Of a DNA stretch of 8,606 nt, positions 1 through 6,758 are shown piece after piece. The position numbers and the translations under genes are program-made. Under the pieces are notes generated by a model. It made no database searches. It saw only the letters and a list, made by a program, of their open reading frames with translations, and was not told where the DNA came from. This stretch comes from an uncultured Flavobacterium sp. (GTDB lineage: Bacteria; Bacteroidota; Bacteroidia; Flavobacteriales; Flavobacteriaceae). How positions within the stretch are numbered: position 1 is the first letter of the stretch; each line of letters begins with the position of its first letter. The stretch covers positions 1 through 8,606 of the forward strand of contig NZ_CALBSN010000033.1 in the NCBI RefSeq assembly GCF_937967675.1, given 5' to 3'.

Positions 1-702
1 AATCGAAATATAACCATTTTCTAAAGCCCATTCATCTGTATCAGTTCCTTTATCTAAATTGACAAATTTGCCAGTTAACCAATAATATTCTTTTCCTTGT
101 GGATTCGTTCTTTTGTCAAATTCTTCTTGCCACATGGCTTTCGCTTGACGGCAAATTTTTACGCCTTTGATTTTTTCTTTACTTAATTTCGGGAAATTAA
201 CATTCAAAATTACGCCTTCAGGCAAACCGTTTTTCAAAACTTCGGAAGCAATTTGTTTTATATGACTTTTGATGGGTTCAAAATCGGCATCCCAACTGTA
301 ATCTAATAATGAAAATCCAATGGCGGGAATTCCTTCGATTCCAGCTTCAACTGCGGCACTCATCGTTCCCGAATATATCACGTTAATAGAAGAATTGGAG
401 CCGTGATTAATCCCCGAAACACATAAATCGGGTTTTCTTTTTAGAATTTCGTTTACGGCAATTTTCACACAATCAACGGGAGTTCCGCTACAACTGTATT
501 CTTGTTCAAGGTCTTTGTCTAAATGTACTTTTTCTAATTTTAAAGTGTTGTTTATGGTTATTGCGTGTCCCATTGCGCTTTGTGGACTATCGGGAGCAAC
601 AACAACAACTTCTCCCAATTCTTTCATCACTTCTATTAATGCGCGAATTCCAGGAGCAACAATGCTATCGTCATTAGTAACTAGTATTAGAGGTTTTGAC
701 AT
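1..702 (-). CDS. surE: 5'/3'-nucleotidase SurE, C-terminus cut by window edge
   Basis: SurE is a cytoplasmic, divalent-metal-dependent phosphatase that removes phosphate from nucleoside 5'- and 3'-monophosphates. It is linked to nucleotide salvage and stationary-phase survival. The minus strand reads openly for 234 codons from the ATG at 702-700 to the window edge. The family is usually about 250-260 residues, so roughly 20 C-terminal residues are missing. Visible family motifs are VTNDD (residues 8-12, metal-binding aspartates 11 and 12), APGI (16-19), APDSPQSAMGHAIT (36-49, with Ser42 at the usual metal-ligand position), CSGTPVDCVK (71-80) and SGINHGSN (96-103, with Asn99 as ligand). Residue 13, normally the Gly of NDDG, is Ser. 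An upstream ATG at 713-711 is out of frame, so 702 is the supported start. The gene is divergent from the protease gene and has no clear Shine-Dalgarno, as is usual in Bacteroidota. The identification is firm. Confidence 0.95.
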   Translation of the reverse strand, partial: MSKPLILVTNDDSIVAPGIRALIEVMKELGEVVVVAPDSPQSAMGHAITINNTLKLEKVHLDKDLEQEYSCSGTPVDCVKIAVNEILKRKPDLCVSGINHGSNSSINVIYSGTMSAAVEAGIEGIPAIGFSLLDYSWDADFEPIKSHIKQIASEVLKNGLPEGVILNVNFPKLSKEKIKGVKICRQAKAMWQEEFDKRTNPQGKEYYWLTGKFVNLDKGTDTDEWALENGYISI

Positions 703-766
703 TTTTTGTACATTTTTTGCTAAATTAAATAATTTATGTCGAAACCTTTTTTTTGAATGCTAAATT

Positions 767-798
767 TTGTGGCTTTAACAAAAAATTATAGTAATTTG
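767..798 (+). promoter_or_regulatory. possible flavobacterial-type promoter for the protease gene
   Basis: A TTG at 767-769 is followed after 22 bases by TAATTTG at 792-798. Flavobacterial housekeeping promoters have TTG near -33 and TAnnTTTG near -7, spaced about 17-23 bases apart. The -7 element here is one base short of the consensus, so the match is imperfect. If real, transcription would start near 803-806, leaving a leader of about 40 bases before the ATG at 846 and excluding the in-frame TTG at 804 as a start. In such AT-rich DNA a match of this quality can occur by chance. Confidence 0.3.
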
Positions 799-831
799 CA
801 CGCTTGTGGCATGATTTTTTGTGTAATTTAG

Positions 832-846
832 TTGAAAATTTTTCAA
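832..846. repeat. 7-1-7 perfect dyad at the protease start codon
   Basis: TTGAAAA (832-838), one T, then TTTTCAA (840-846) form a perfect inverted repeat whose last base is the A of the proposed ATG. With a one-base spacer it cannot fold as a full RNA hairpin. As DNA it could be an operator half-site pair, or simply a chance product of AT-rich sequence. No function is assigned. Confidence 0.35.
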
Positions 847-2999
847 TGAAACGAATAGTGGAATTTATGAAAAAAAATTATAAGGTTATATTGTTGGTAA
901 CTGCTTTATCAGCAATACTATGGAGTTTTATTCCGACTCAGAAAAAAGAAGATCCAGAAAAAGATAAGCTACTCTTGGATTTATTAACGATGGTTTTAGA
1001 ACGCGGTCATTATAGTCCTGTTGCTATTGATGATGATTTTTCAAAAAAAGTTTATAAAAAATATTTGAATAATATAGATCCTACAAAACGTTTTTTTATT
1101 CAAAGTGATATTGAAGAGTTTAGTAAATATGAATCTTCAATAGACGATATGATTTTAAATAAAGATTTAACTTTTTTTAATTTAACAAATGCTCGTTTAT
1201 TAAAGAGGATGAAAGAATCTAGAGCTATTTATGAGAATATTCTAGAGAATCCTTTTGATTTTACTGTTAAAGAATATATTAATGTTGATTATGATAAACT
1301 TCCATTCTGTGAAAGTAAATCAGATCTTGAAGATAGATGGAGAAAACAATTAAAATTATCAGCTTTATCTTCTATTACTGATAAACAAAAACTAGAAGAA
1401 GATAAGAAGAAAGATGATGCTAAATATGAATTAAAATCATTTGAAACTTTAGAGAAAGAAGTTCGTGAAAATTCATTAAAATCATTGAATGAGTATTTTG
1501 ATTTTGTAGAGAAGGAGTTAGATAGAGATGATTGGTTTGCTATTTTTTTAAATTCAATAGTAGAGCGCTTTGACCCTCATACTTTTTATTTTTCTCCAGA
1601 TGATAAAGAGAAATTTGATGTAAGTATGAGCGGGACTTTTCAAGGAATTGGCGCTCGCTTACAAAAGAAAAATGATGCAGTTGAGGTTTCAGAATTGATT
1701 TCTGGTGGTCCAGCTTGGAGAGGAAAAGAATTAGAAGCAGGAGATTTAATCTTAAAAGTTGGTCAAGGTAAAGAAGAACCATTGGATATAGCTGGGATGC
1801 GTTTAGATGATGTGGTAAAAAAAATCAAAGGTCCAAAAGGAACTGAAGTTCGTTTAACAGTCAAAAAAGTTGATGGTACCATCAAAGTTATTTCAATAAT
1901 TCGAGATGAAGTTGAAACCGAAGAAACTTTTGCAAAATCTAGTATTGTTGAAAAATCAGGTAAAAAGTATGGTGTTATTTATTTGCCTAAATTTTATATT
2001 AGTTTTGAAAATAAAGAAAATCGTGATGCTTTCAAAGATGTGGCTGCTGAAATTGAAAAATTAAAAGCCCAAAATATAGAGGGACTTATCATGGATTTAC
2101 GCGATAATGGAGGAGGTTCGTTGGAAACCGTAGTTAAAATGGTTGGCTTATTTATTCCAGAAGGCCCTATTGTTCAAGTAAAAGCCCCTGGAAGAAATCC
2201 AGAAGTTTTACCTGACAAAGATTCAAGAGTTCAATATGATGGTCCGTTAGTGGTTATGATTAATAATTTTTCTGCTTCAGCATCTGAAATTTTTGCTGCA
2301 GCAATTCAAGATTATAAAAGAGGTATCGTTGTGGGAAGTAAGCATTCTTACGGAAAAGGTACAGTTCAAAATGTAATTGATTTAAATCAGTTTATAAGAG
2401 GTAATTCATACGGAGATCTAGGAGCTTTGAAAACAACTATTCAGAAGTTTTACAGAATTAATGGAGGCTCCACACAACGTGAAGGAGTAAAAAGTGATAT
2501 TGTCTTTCCTGATCGTTTTTCCTACTTAGATATGGGTGAACGTGATGAAGAAAGTGCTTTGCCATGGGATAAAATTGCACCTGCAAAATATCAACCATTA
2601 AGTGTTAGTTATGATAATGTAATTGCAAATAGTAAGAAGAGAATTGCATCTAATCCTACATTTAATTTAATTAATGAGAATGCAAAATGGATTTTTGAAC
2701 GTAAAGATGAAAATGATTTTAGTTTAAATTTGATTGATTTTAAAAAAGAAATAGATCAAACCGATCTTAAAATTAAAAAATTTAAAGTGATTTCTGAATA
2801 CAAGAATCAATACGTTTTTCATTCATTGCCAGATGAGATTGCTTTGTTTGAAAAGGATACTCTACTAAAACAAAAAAGAGAACGTTGGCATGAAGAAATG
2901 CAAAAAGATATTTATCTCGAAGAAACTTTAAATGTGATTTCTGATATGAAATCTTTAACGAAAGGAAAAGGGTTTTACCAAAAATTAAGTATGAATTAA
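846..2999 (+). CDS. carboxy-terminal processing (tail-specific) protease, Prc/CtpA type, S41 family
   Basis: This is a periplasmic or membrane-anchored serine protease with a Ser/Lys dyad that cleaves proteins from their C-termini. From the ATG at 846 it is 717 residues, the long Prc-like form. In order: a hydrophobic N-terminal segment (about residues 12-29) that is a signal anchor or signal peptide; a helical N-terminal domain (about 35-245) with a charged Lys/Asp/Glu-rich stretch near 180-215; a PDZ domain (about 255-345, including FQGIGARL, GGPAW and AGDLILKV); the S41 catalytic core with MDLRDNGGG (416-424), SASASE (476-481, catalytic Ser478) and YGKGTVQ (502-508, catalytic Lys504); and a helical C-terminal extension. 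An in-frame TTG at 804 would add 14 residues without a signal-like character, and an ATG at 867 would shorten the anchor, so 846 is preferred. In E. coli, Prc trims PBP3 and degrades MepS. The substrate here is unknown. The gene converges on the elongasome operon. Confidence 0.93.
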   Translation: MKRIVEFMKKNYKVILLVTALSAILWSFIPTQKKEDPEKDKLLLDLLTMVLERGHYSPVAIDDDFSKKVYKKYLNNIDPTKRFFIQSDIEEFSKYESSIDDMILNKDLTFFNLTNARLLKRMKESRAIYENILENPFDFTVKEYINVDYDKLPFCESKSDLEDRWRKQLKLSALSSITDKQKLEEDKKKDDAKYELKSFETLEKEVRENSLKSLNEYFDFVEKELDRDDWFAIFLNSIVERFDPHTFYFSPDDKEKFDVSMSGTFQGIGARLQKKNDAVEVSELISGGPAWRGKELEAGDLILKVGQGKEEPLDIAGMRLDDVVKKIKGPKGTEVRLTVKKVDGTIKVISIIRDEVETEETFAKSSIVEKSGKKYGVIYLPKFYISFENKENRDAFKDVAAEIEKLKAQNIEGLIMDLRDNGGGSLETVVKMVGLFIPEGPIVQVKAPGRNPEVLPDKDSRVQYDGPLVVMINNFSASASEIFAAAIQDYKRGIVVGSKHSYGKGTVQNVIDLNQFIRGNSYGDLGALKTTIQKFYRINGGSTQREGVKSDIVFPDRFSYLDMGERDEESALPWDKIAPAKYQPLSVSYDNVIANSKKRIASNPTFNLINENAKWIFERKDENDFSLNLIDFKKEIDQTDLKIKKFKVISEYKNQYVFHSLPDEIALFEKDTLLKQKRERWHEEMQKDIYLEETLNVISDMKSLTKGKGFYQKLSMN

Positions 3000-3026
3000 T
3001 AAAAGCCCCAATTGGGGCTTTTATTA
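2997..3026. terminator. bidirectional intrinsic terminator, perfect 30-bp palindrome
   Basis: The palindrome is centred between 3011 and 3012. Its core is GCCCC-AATT-GGGGC (3005-3018), flanked by A-rich and T-rich arms (AAAA at 3001-3004, TTTT at 3019-3022) that pair with each other and extend to TAATAAAA and TTTTATTA. Both strands therefore give a GC stem followed by a U-rich run, so one element can end the plus-strand protease transcript and the minus-strand mreBCD-mrdA-rodA transcript. It lies between the convergent stops, and its left arm contains the protease TAA (2997-2999). The rodA stop lies 48 bases further on, at 3074-3076. Confidence 0.87.
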
Positions 3027-3073
3027 TGTATATTACTTTGGTATAATTCAATTTAAAACAAATCAAAGGTGTT

Positions 3074-4330
3074 TTACCATTCATTTACTTTATTTGCATC
3101 TAGCTTAATAAAGATAAATAGCAATATTGTAAACGCCCATAAACTTGAACCTCCGTACGAGAAAAAAGGAAGTGGTACACCAATTGTTGGGAACAACTTT
3201 ATTAACATGGCAATATTTACAAAAAAATGCGTAAATAAATAAGTTGCAACACAATAACCATAAACTCTACTAAATTTTGTTTTCTGGTTTTCGGCTAAGA
3301 AAATGATTCGTAAAAAGAGAGTAGCAAATAGTAAAATTACGGTTATACTTCCTAAAAACCCCCATTCTTCACCAACAGTTGTAAAAATATAATCGGTATG
3401 TTGTTCGGGTACAAAACCACCTTTAGTTTGTGTTCCTTCTAAATATCCTTTTCCAAGTAAACCTCCAGATCCAATTGCAATCATCGATTGATTTAGATTG
3501 TAACCTTCTTTTTTCATGTCCACATCATCACCAATCAAAACGTTAATTCGGTCTTTTTGATGGGGCTCTAAAACACTATCGTATACATAACTTACAGAGA
3601 ACGCAAATCCAGCCATTACTAAAAAAAGCAATCCATAAACAATAGGATTTCTAGAAATACTTCTATTAAATATATAATGAACTATCATTATTATAAAAAT
3701 AACTGCAATTAAGTACACAGGCTGGATTACTAATGCTAAAAAGAATAATGCGATGGCAATAATGCCTGAAAAAAAATACCAACTAGGTAATCCTTCTCTG
3801 TTTAAAACAAAAATAAGTGAAATGAAAATCATTGCACTTCCTGCATCGGGTTGCATCAAAATTAATAGTACTGGAAGTCCAATGATTGCTAACCCAACTA
3901 TTTGATGTTTCGTATATTTTAAGTTAATTTGAGAATAGCTTAAGTATTTTGCAAGTAATAAGGCAGTAGCGGTTTTTACAAATTCAGAAGGCTGAAACCC
4001 AAATCCGCCAAATTGATACCAATTGGTTTGTCCTTTTTTGGTTACTCCAAATGCAAATAATCCTAACAAAAGAATTATACCAATTCCATAAAACACAAAT
4101 GATAGTCGTTCAAAAATTTTGGCATCAGTAAATAGAATTATAAAAATCAAAGGAATGGTAAGTCCAATGAAAAGCATTTGACGTCCATAAATTTGAGTGA
4201 TATCAAATATTGATGTTTCCTCTAAAGGCAATGAAGCTGAATAAATAGTCATCCAGCCCATAATTACCAATACAATGTAAAGTAATACAGTTATATAGTC
4301 TATTCTATTTCCTACACTTTGATTTTTCAT
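3074..4330 (-). CDS. rodA: rod-shape-determining protein RodA, SEDS peptidoglycan glycosyltransferase
   Basis: RodA polymerises lipid II into glycan strands in the inner membrane during lateral wall growth, paired with PBP2. The 418-residue polytopic protein shows SEDS motifs in order: KGQTNWYQFGGFGFQPSEF (99-117), MQPDAGSAM (159-167), IGSGGLLGKG (286-295), PEQHTDYIF (308-316) and GVPLPFFSYGGSS (384-396). Asp313 in HTD corresponds to the essential Asp262 of E. coli RodA. The GTQ...PEQHTD loop and the position next to PBP2 favour RodA over FtsW. Compared with the 370-residue E. coli protein, the stretch between QPD and the extracellular loop is about 48 residues longer and appears to hold two extra hydrophobic segments. 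The ATG (4330-4328) shares one base with the mrdA stop (TAATG), implying translational coupling. It is the last gene of the cluster, ahead of the shared terminator. Confidence 0.96.
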   Translation of the reverse strand: MKNQSVGNRIDYITVLLYIVLVIMGWMTIYSASLPLEETSIFDITQIYGRQMLFIGLTIPLIFIILFTDAKIFERLSFVFYGIGIILLLGLFAFGVTKKGQTNWYQFGGFGFQPSEFVKTATALLLAKYLSYSQINLKYTKHQIVGLAIIGLPVLLILMQPDAGSAMIFISLIFVLNREGLPSWYFFSGIIAIALFFLALVIQPVYLIAVIFIIMIVHYIFNRSISRNPIVYGLLFLVMAGFAFSVSYVYDSVLEPHQKDRINVLIGDDVDMKKEGYNLNQSMIAIGSGGLLGKGYLEGTQTKGGFVPEQHTDYIFTTVGEEWGFLGSITVILLFATLFLRIIFLAENQKTKFSRVYGYCVATYLFTHFFVNIAMLIKLFPTIGVPLPFFSYGGSSLWAFTILLFIFIKLDANKVNEW

Positions 4331-6258
4331 TAAGCTTGCTCTTCTTCTTTTTTGGCTTCTCCAATTTCTATATTTGTTTTTTCTATTGAATCTCGAACTT
4401 TTGTTGGTTCTGTTCTTCTTTGAAAAATGATATTTTCTATTTTTTGATATTCTGCTTCAAGACTTCCATTTAACATTCTTGTTTCTAAATCTTTTCTTGA
4501 AATCGTTCCATTAATGTATTTTTCTAACATTAATGTGGCAATTGGACCAGCCCATGTGGCACCATAACCTGAATTTTCAATAAAGACTGCTAAAGCAATT
4601 TTAGGATTATCTCTTGGTGCAAAAGCCACAAAAATTGAGTGGTCTTTTAATTGATAAGTCTTACCAGCAACTCTAATTTTGTTTTCTGCTGTTCCTGTCT
4701 TACCACAAATTTTCATTCCCTCTACTCTAAATCCTGCAGCGGTTCCATAATTATATACGTCTTCTAATCCTTGTATTACAGGTTCATAATATTGTTTGTC
4801 GATAGTGGTATAGTGTTTGGTTACAAACTTTTTGTCGAGTTTTTGGTCTTTGATATTTTTAACAATATGAGGTGTAAAATAATAACCTCTGTTAGCAACT
4901 GTAGCCATCATGTTAGCAAGTTGAATTGGAGAGGTTAAAACTTCACCTTGTCCGATTGCATTGGAAATTATATAAGAACTTCTAATTTTTGCGCCGTTAT
5001 ACCATTTTTTGTACATTTTAGAAGAAGGAACTAATCCTTTACTTCCGATTGGCATATCGGTTCCTAAAAATTGACCTAAACCAAAACTTTTTACATGGTT
5101 TGCCCAGTTGTCTACACTATAATACGAATCTTTATATTTTTCAATGGTTCTTTTGTATGTGTTTCCAAAATAACTATTACACGATTTGTAAATACCATTA
5201 TTTAACTGTAAAGTGTGTAATCCGCAGTGGCAACCCATGAATCTTCCAAAATTTGCACCATGATTGCAGTAAAAAGTACTTTGCTCATCAATAACTTCTT
5301 CTTGTAATCCAATTAATCCCGTAATTATTTTAAACGGAGATCCTGGAGGATATGCTGCCTGAAGTCCTCTATCATAAAGAGGTTTAGCAATGGAATCATT
5401 ATATAAAGCAGTATAATTTTTGGAGCGTTGTCTTCCCACAAGCAAAGCAGGGTCGTAGGTTGGAGCAGAAACTAAAGCTAAAATTTCACCTGTTTTAGGT
5501 TCAATAGCAACAATTCCACCTCTTTTATTAACCATTAACTCGGTCCCGTATTTTTGAAGCTCGTAATCAATAGTTAAGGTCAAATCTTTTCCTTGTTGTG
5601 CAATGGTGTCAAATTCTCCATTTTTATAAGGGCCAATAATTTTATTGTGTTTATCACGAAGTAAATATTTAACTCCTTTTATGCCCCTTAATGCTTCTTC
5701 GTATTGTTGTTCAACCCCTTGTTTTCCTATTAAATCGCCACTATTGTAGTATTTGTTTTTCTTTAAAATAGATTCGTCTACTTGCCTGATAAATCCAAAA
5801 ATATTAGCGCCAAAATTAACTTGATAGTCGCGAAGAGAACGCTTTTGGGTGTAAAATCCTTCAAATTTTCGCTCTTTTTCTTGAAATGCAGCGTATTCTG
5901 CTTTGTTCAATTGAGACAAGAAAACCGAAGGTAACATTGGACTATAAACTCTAGCCTTTTCTATTTTTTTTATAAATTCAGCTTTTGTTATATGTAATAG
6001 TGAACAAAATTCAGTTGTATCAATATCTTTAATTTCTCTAGGTACCACCATAATATCGTATGATGGCTGATTAGCAACTAATAACTTACCATTTCTATCA
6101 TAGATATAGCCTCGTTCCGGGAAATCAAATACTTTTTTTATGGCATTGTTTTCGGATTTCAGTTTTAAAGTTTCATCAATTACCTGAAGGTAAAAAATTC
6201 GAGCAATCAGAATAATTGATGTAACAATGATTACGGCAGGTAATAATGTTTTTCTCAT
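4330..6258 (-). CDS. mrdA: penicillin-binding protein 2, elongasome transpeptidase
   Basis: PBP2 is a class B penicillin-binding protein that cross-links peptidoglycan in the periplasm and activates RodA; it is the target of mecillinam-type beta-lactams in other bacteria. The protein has 642 residues. An N-terminal membrane anchor (about 5-25) is followed by the dimerisation/pedestal region, opening with PERGYIYDRNGKLLVANQ (47-64) and including GKQGVEQQYEEALRG (178-192). The transpeptidase domain (about 245-585) has the three catalytic motifs: SPFK (Ser307 nucleophile, Lys310), SCN (359-361) and KTGTAE (520-525). A Cys/His cluster (Cys331, Cys343, His344, Cys345, His348, with Cys360 inside SxN) lies between the first two motifs. 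The C-terminus is a charged tail with a KKEEEQA end. The ATG overlaps the mreD stop by four bases (ATGA), and the stop overlaps the rodA start by one base. No catalytic residue is missing. Confidence 0.96.
   Translation of the reverse strand: MRKTLLPAVIIVTSIILIARIFYLQVIDETLKLKSENNAIKKVFDFPERGYIYDRNGKLLVANQPSYDIMVVPREIKDIDTTEFCSLLHITKAEFIKKIEKARVYSPMLPSVFLSQLNKAEYAAFQEKERKFEGFYTQKRSLRDYQVNFGANIFGFIRQVDESILKKNKYYNSGDLIGKQGVEQQYEEALRGIKGVKYLLRDKHNKIIGPYKNGEFDTIAQQGKDLTLTIDYELQKYGTELMVNKRGGIVAIEPKTGEILALVSAPTYDPALLVGRQRSKNYTALYNDSIAKPLYDRGLQAAYPPGSPFKIITGLIGLQEEVIDEQSTFYCNHGANFGRFMGCHCGLHTLQLNNGIYKSCNSYFGNTYKRTIEKYKDSYYSVDNWANHVKSFGLGQFLGTDMPIGSKGLVPSSKMYKKWYNGAKIRSSYIISNAIGQGEVLTSPIQLANMMATVANRGYYFTPHIVKNIKDQKLDKKFVTKHYTTIDKQYYEPVIQGLEDVYNYGTAAGFRVEGMKICGKTGTAENKIRVAGKTYQLKDHSIFVAFAPRDNPKIALAVFIENSGYGATWAGPIATLMLEKYINGTISRKDLETRMLNGSLEAEYQKIENIIFQRRTEPTKVRDSIEKTNIEIGEAKKEEEQA
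5176..5268 (-). other. Cys/His cluster in PBP2, candidate metal site
   Basis: This segment encodes PBP2 residues 331-361. It contains Cys331, Cys343, His344, Cys345 and His348, and ends with Cys360 within the SCN catalytic motif. In E. coli and Acinetobacter PBP2 a structural zinc site made of Asp, Asp, His and Cys lies in the matching region between the SxxK and SxN motifs. Metal binding here is inferred from position and residue type only. Other Bacteroidota PBP2 sequences, as I recall them, carry a similar CxxG...GCH...SCN pattern. Confidence 0.5.
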
Positions 6259-6758
6259 CGCTTATTTGGCTTAATAATATAAATGATTAGTAAACAAATA
6301 GTAAACGTAAATAGTGTGCCAAAAAGTGTACGTGTCAAAATAGTGAAAATTAAATCAAATCGAAAATATTCAAAAAAGAATAAAATAAAATGATGAACAA
6401 AGATGGCCAATAAAAGTAATGTGATTCGCTCTGGAGAAATTTTATCTGCGATTTTTACAGTCTGATATTCGTAACTTAATCCAAAAGCAAATTTGAATAA
6501 TGATGGTCTAATGTAAGCCAAAATTAACGAAGCCATTGTGTGAATTCCTCCTGAATTGCAAAACATATCCAAAAAAATACCCATAGCAAAACTTGTCAAA
6601 AGCAAAATGCTTTTGTTGCTATTAACTGGATATAACAAAATAAATAGAACGTAGGGATAAGGATTCAAATACCCTAACAAATTAATATTGTTGAATATTA
6701 AAATTTGTAAGAGTAAAAAAACTACAAATCGGATGGTATTTAAAACGCTATTGTTCAC
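6255..6758 (-). CDS. mreD: rod-shape-determining membrane protein MreD
   Basis: MreD is a small inner-membrane protein that works with MreC to link cytoplasmic MreB filaments to the RodA-PBP2 synthase. The 167-residue product is almost wholly hydrophobic, with about five or six membrane segments (roughly 8-24, 34-45, 50-66, 72-86, 111-131 and 137-162). The conserved-looking stretch GIFLDMFCNSGGIHTMASL (60-78), followed by AYIRP (81-85), resembles the GxxxDxxxxxxxG core of MreD proteins. The start is GTG (6758-6756), directly after the mreC TAA with no spacer. That TAA is also in frame immediately upstream, so no earlier start is possible, and any ATG start would delete the first membrane segment. 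The stop overlaps the mrdA ATG by four bases. The assignment is supported mainly by position, size and hydrophobicity, since MreD is weakly conserved. Confidence 0.88.
   Translation of the reverse strand: MNNSVLNTIRFVVFLLLQILIFNNINLLGYLNPYPYVLFILLYPVNSNKSILLLTSFAMGIFLDMFCNSGGIHTMASLILAYIRPSLFKFAFGLSYEYQTVKIADKISPERITLLLLAIFVHHFILFFFEYFRFDLIFTILTRTLFGTLFTFTICLLIIYIIKPNKR

Noticed and set aside
605..620. Short run of repeated GTT codons in surE (Val32-Val35) that looks like a microsatellite
   Set aside because: Only four units, encoding the hydrophobic strand conserved before APD in SurE. There is no sign of phase variation.
515..763. 82-residue plus-strand open frame
   Set aside because: It lies antisense to the well-supported surE start region, has no family resemblance and is explained as a shadow frame.
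804..845. 14-residue N-terminal extension of the protease from a TTG codon
   Set aside because: TTG starts are rare, the added residues do not resemble a signal peptide, and the candidate promoter would place transcription start at about this point. ATG at 846 fits family N-termini better.
1540..1782. 80-residue minus-strand open frame
   Set aside because: It is antisense to the PDZ region of the protease and its low-complexity Leu/Ser-rich product looks like a shadow.
3027..3073. TACTTTG on the plus strand as a possible promoter -7 element
   Set aside because: It lacks one base of the TAnnTTTG spacing, has no gene to drive on the plus strand and lies between convergent stops.
2782..3084. 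100-residue minus-strand open frame
   Set aside because: It runs through the terminator palindrome and antisense to the protease C-terminus, and has no recognisable domain.
5049..5240. 63-residue plus-strand open frame
   Set aside because: It is antisense to the PBP2 transpeptidase domain, with no sign of independent coding.
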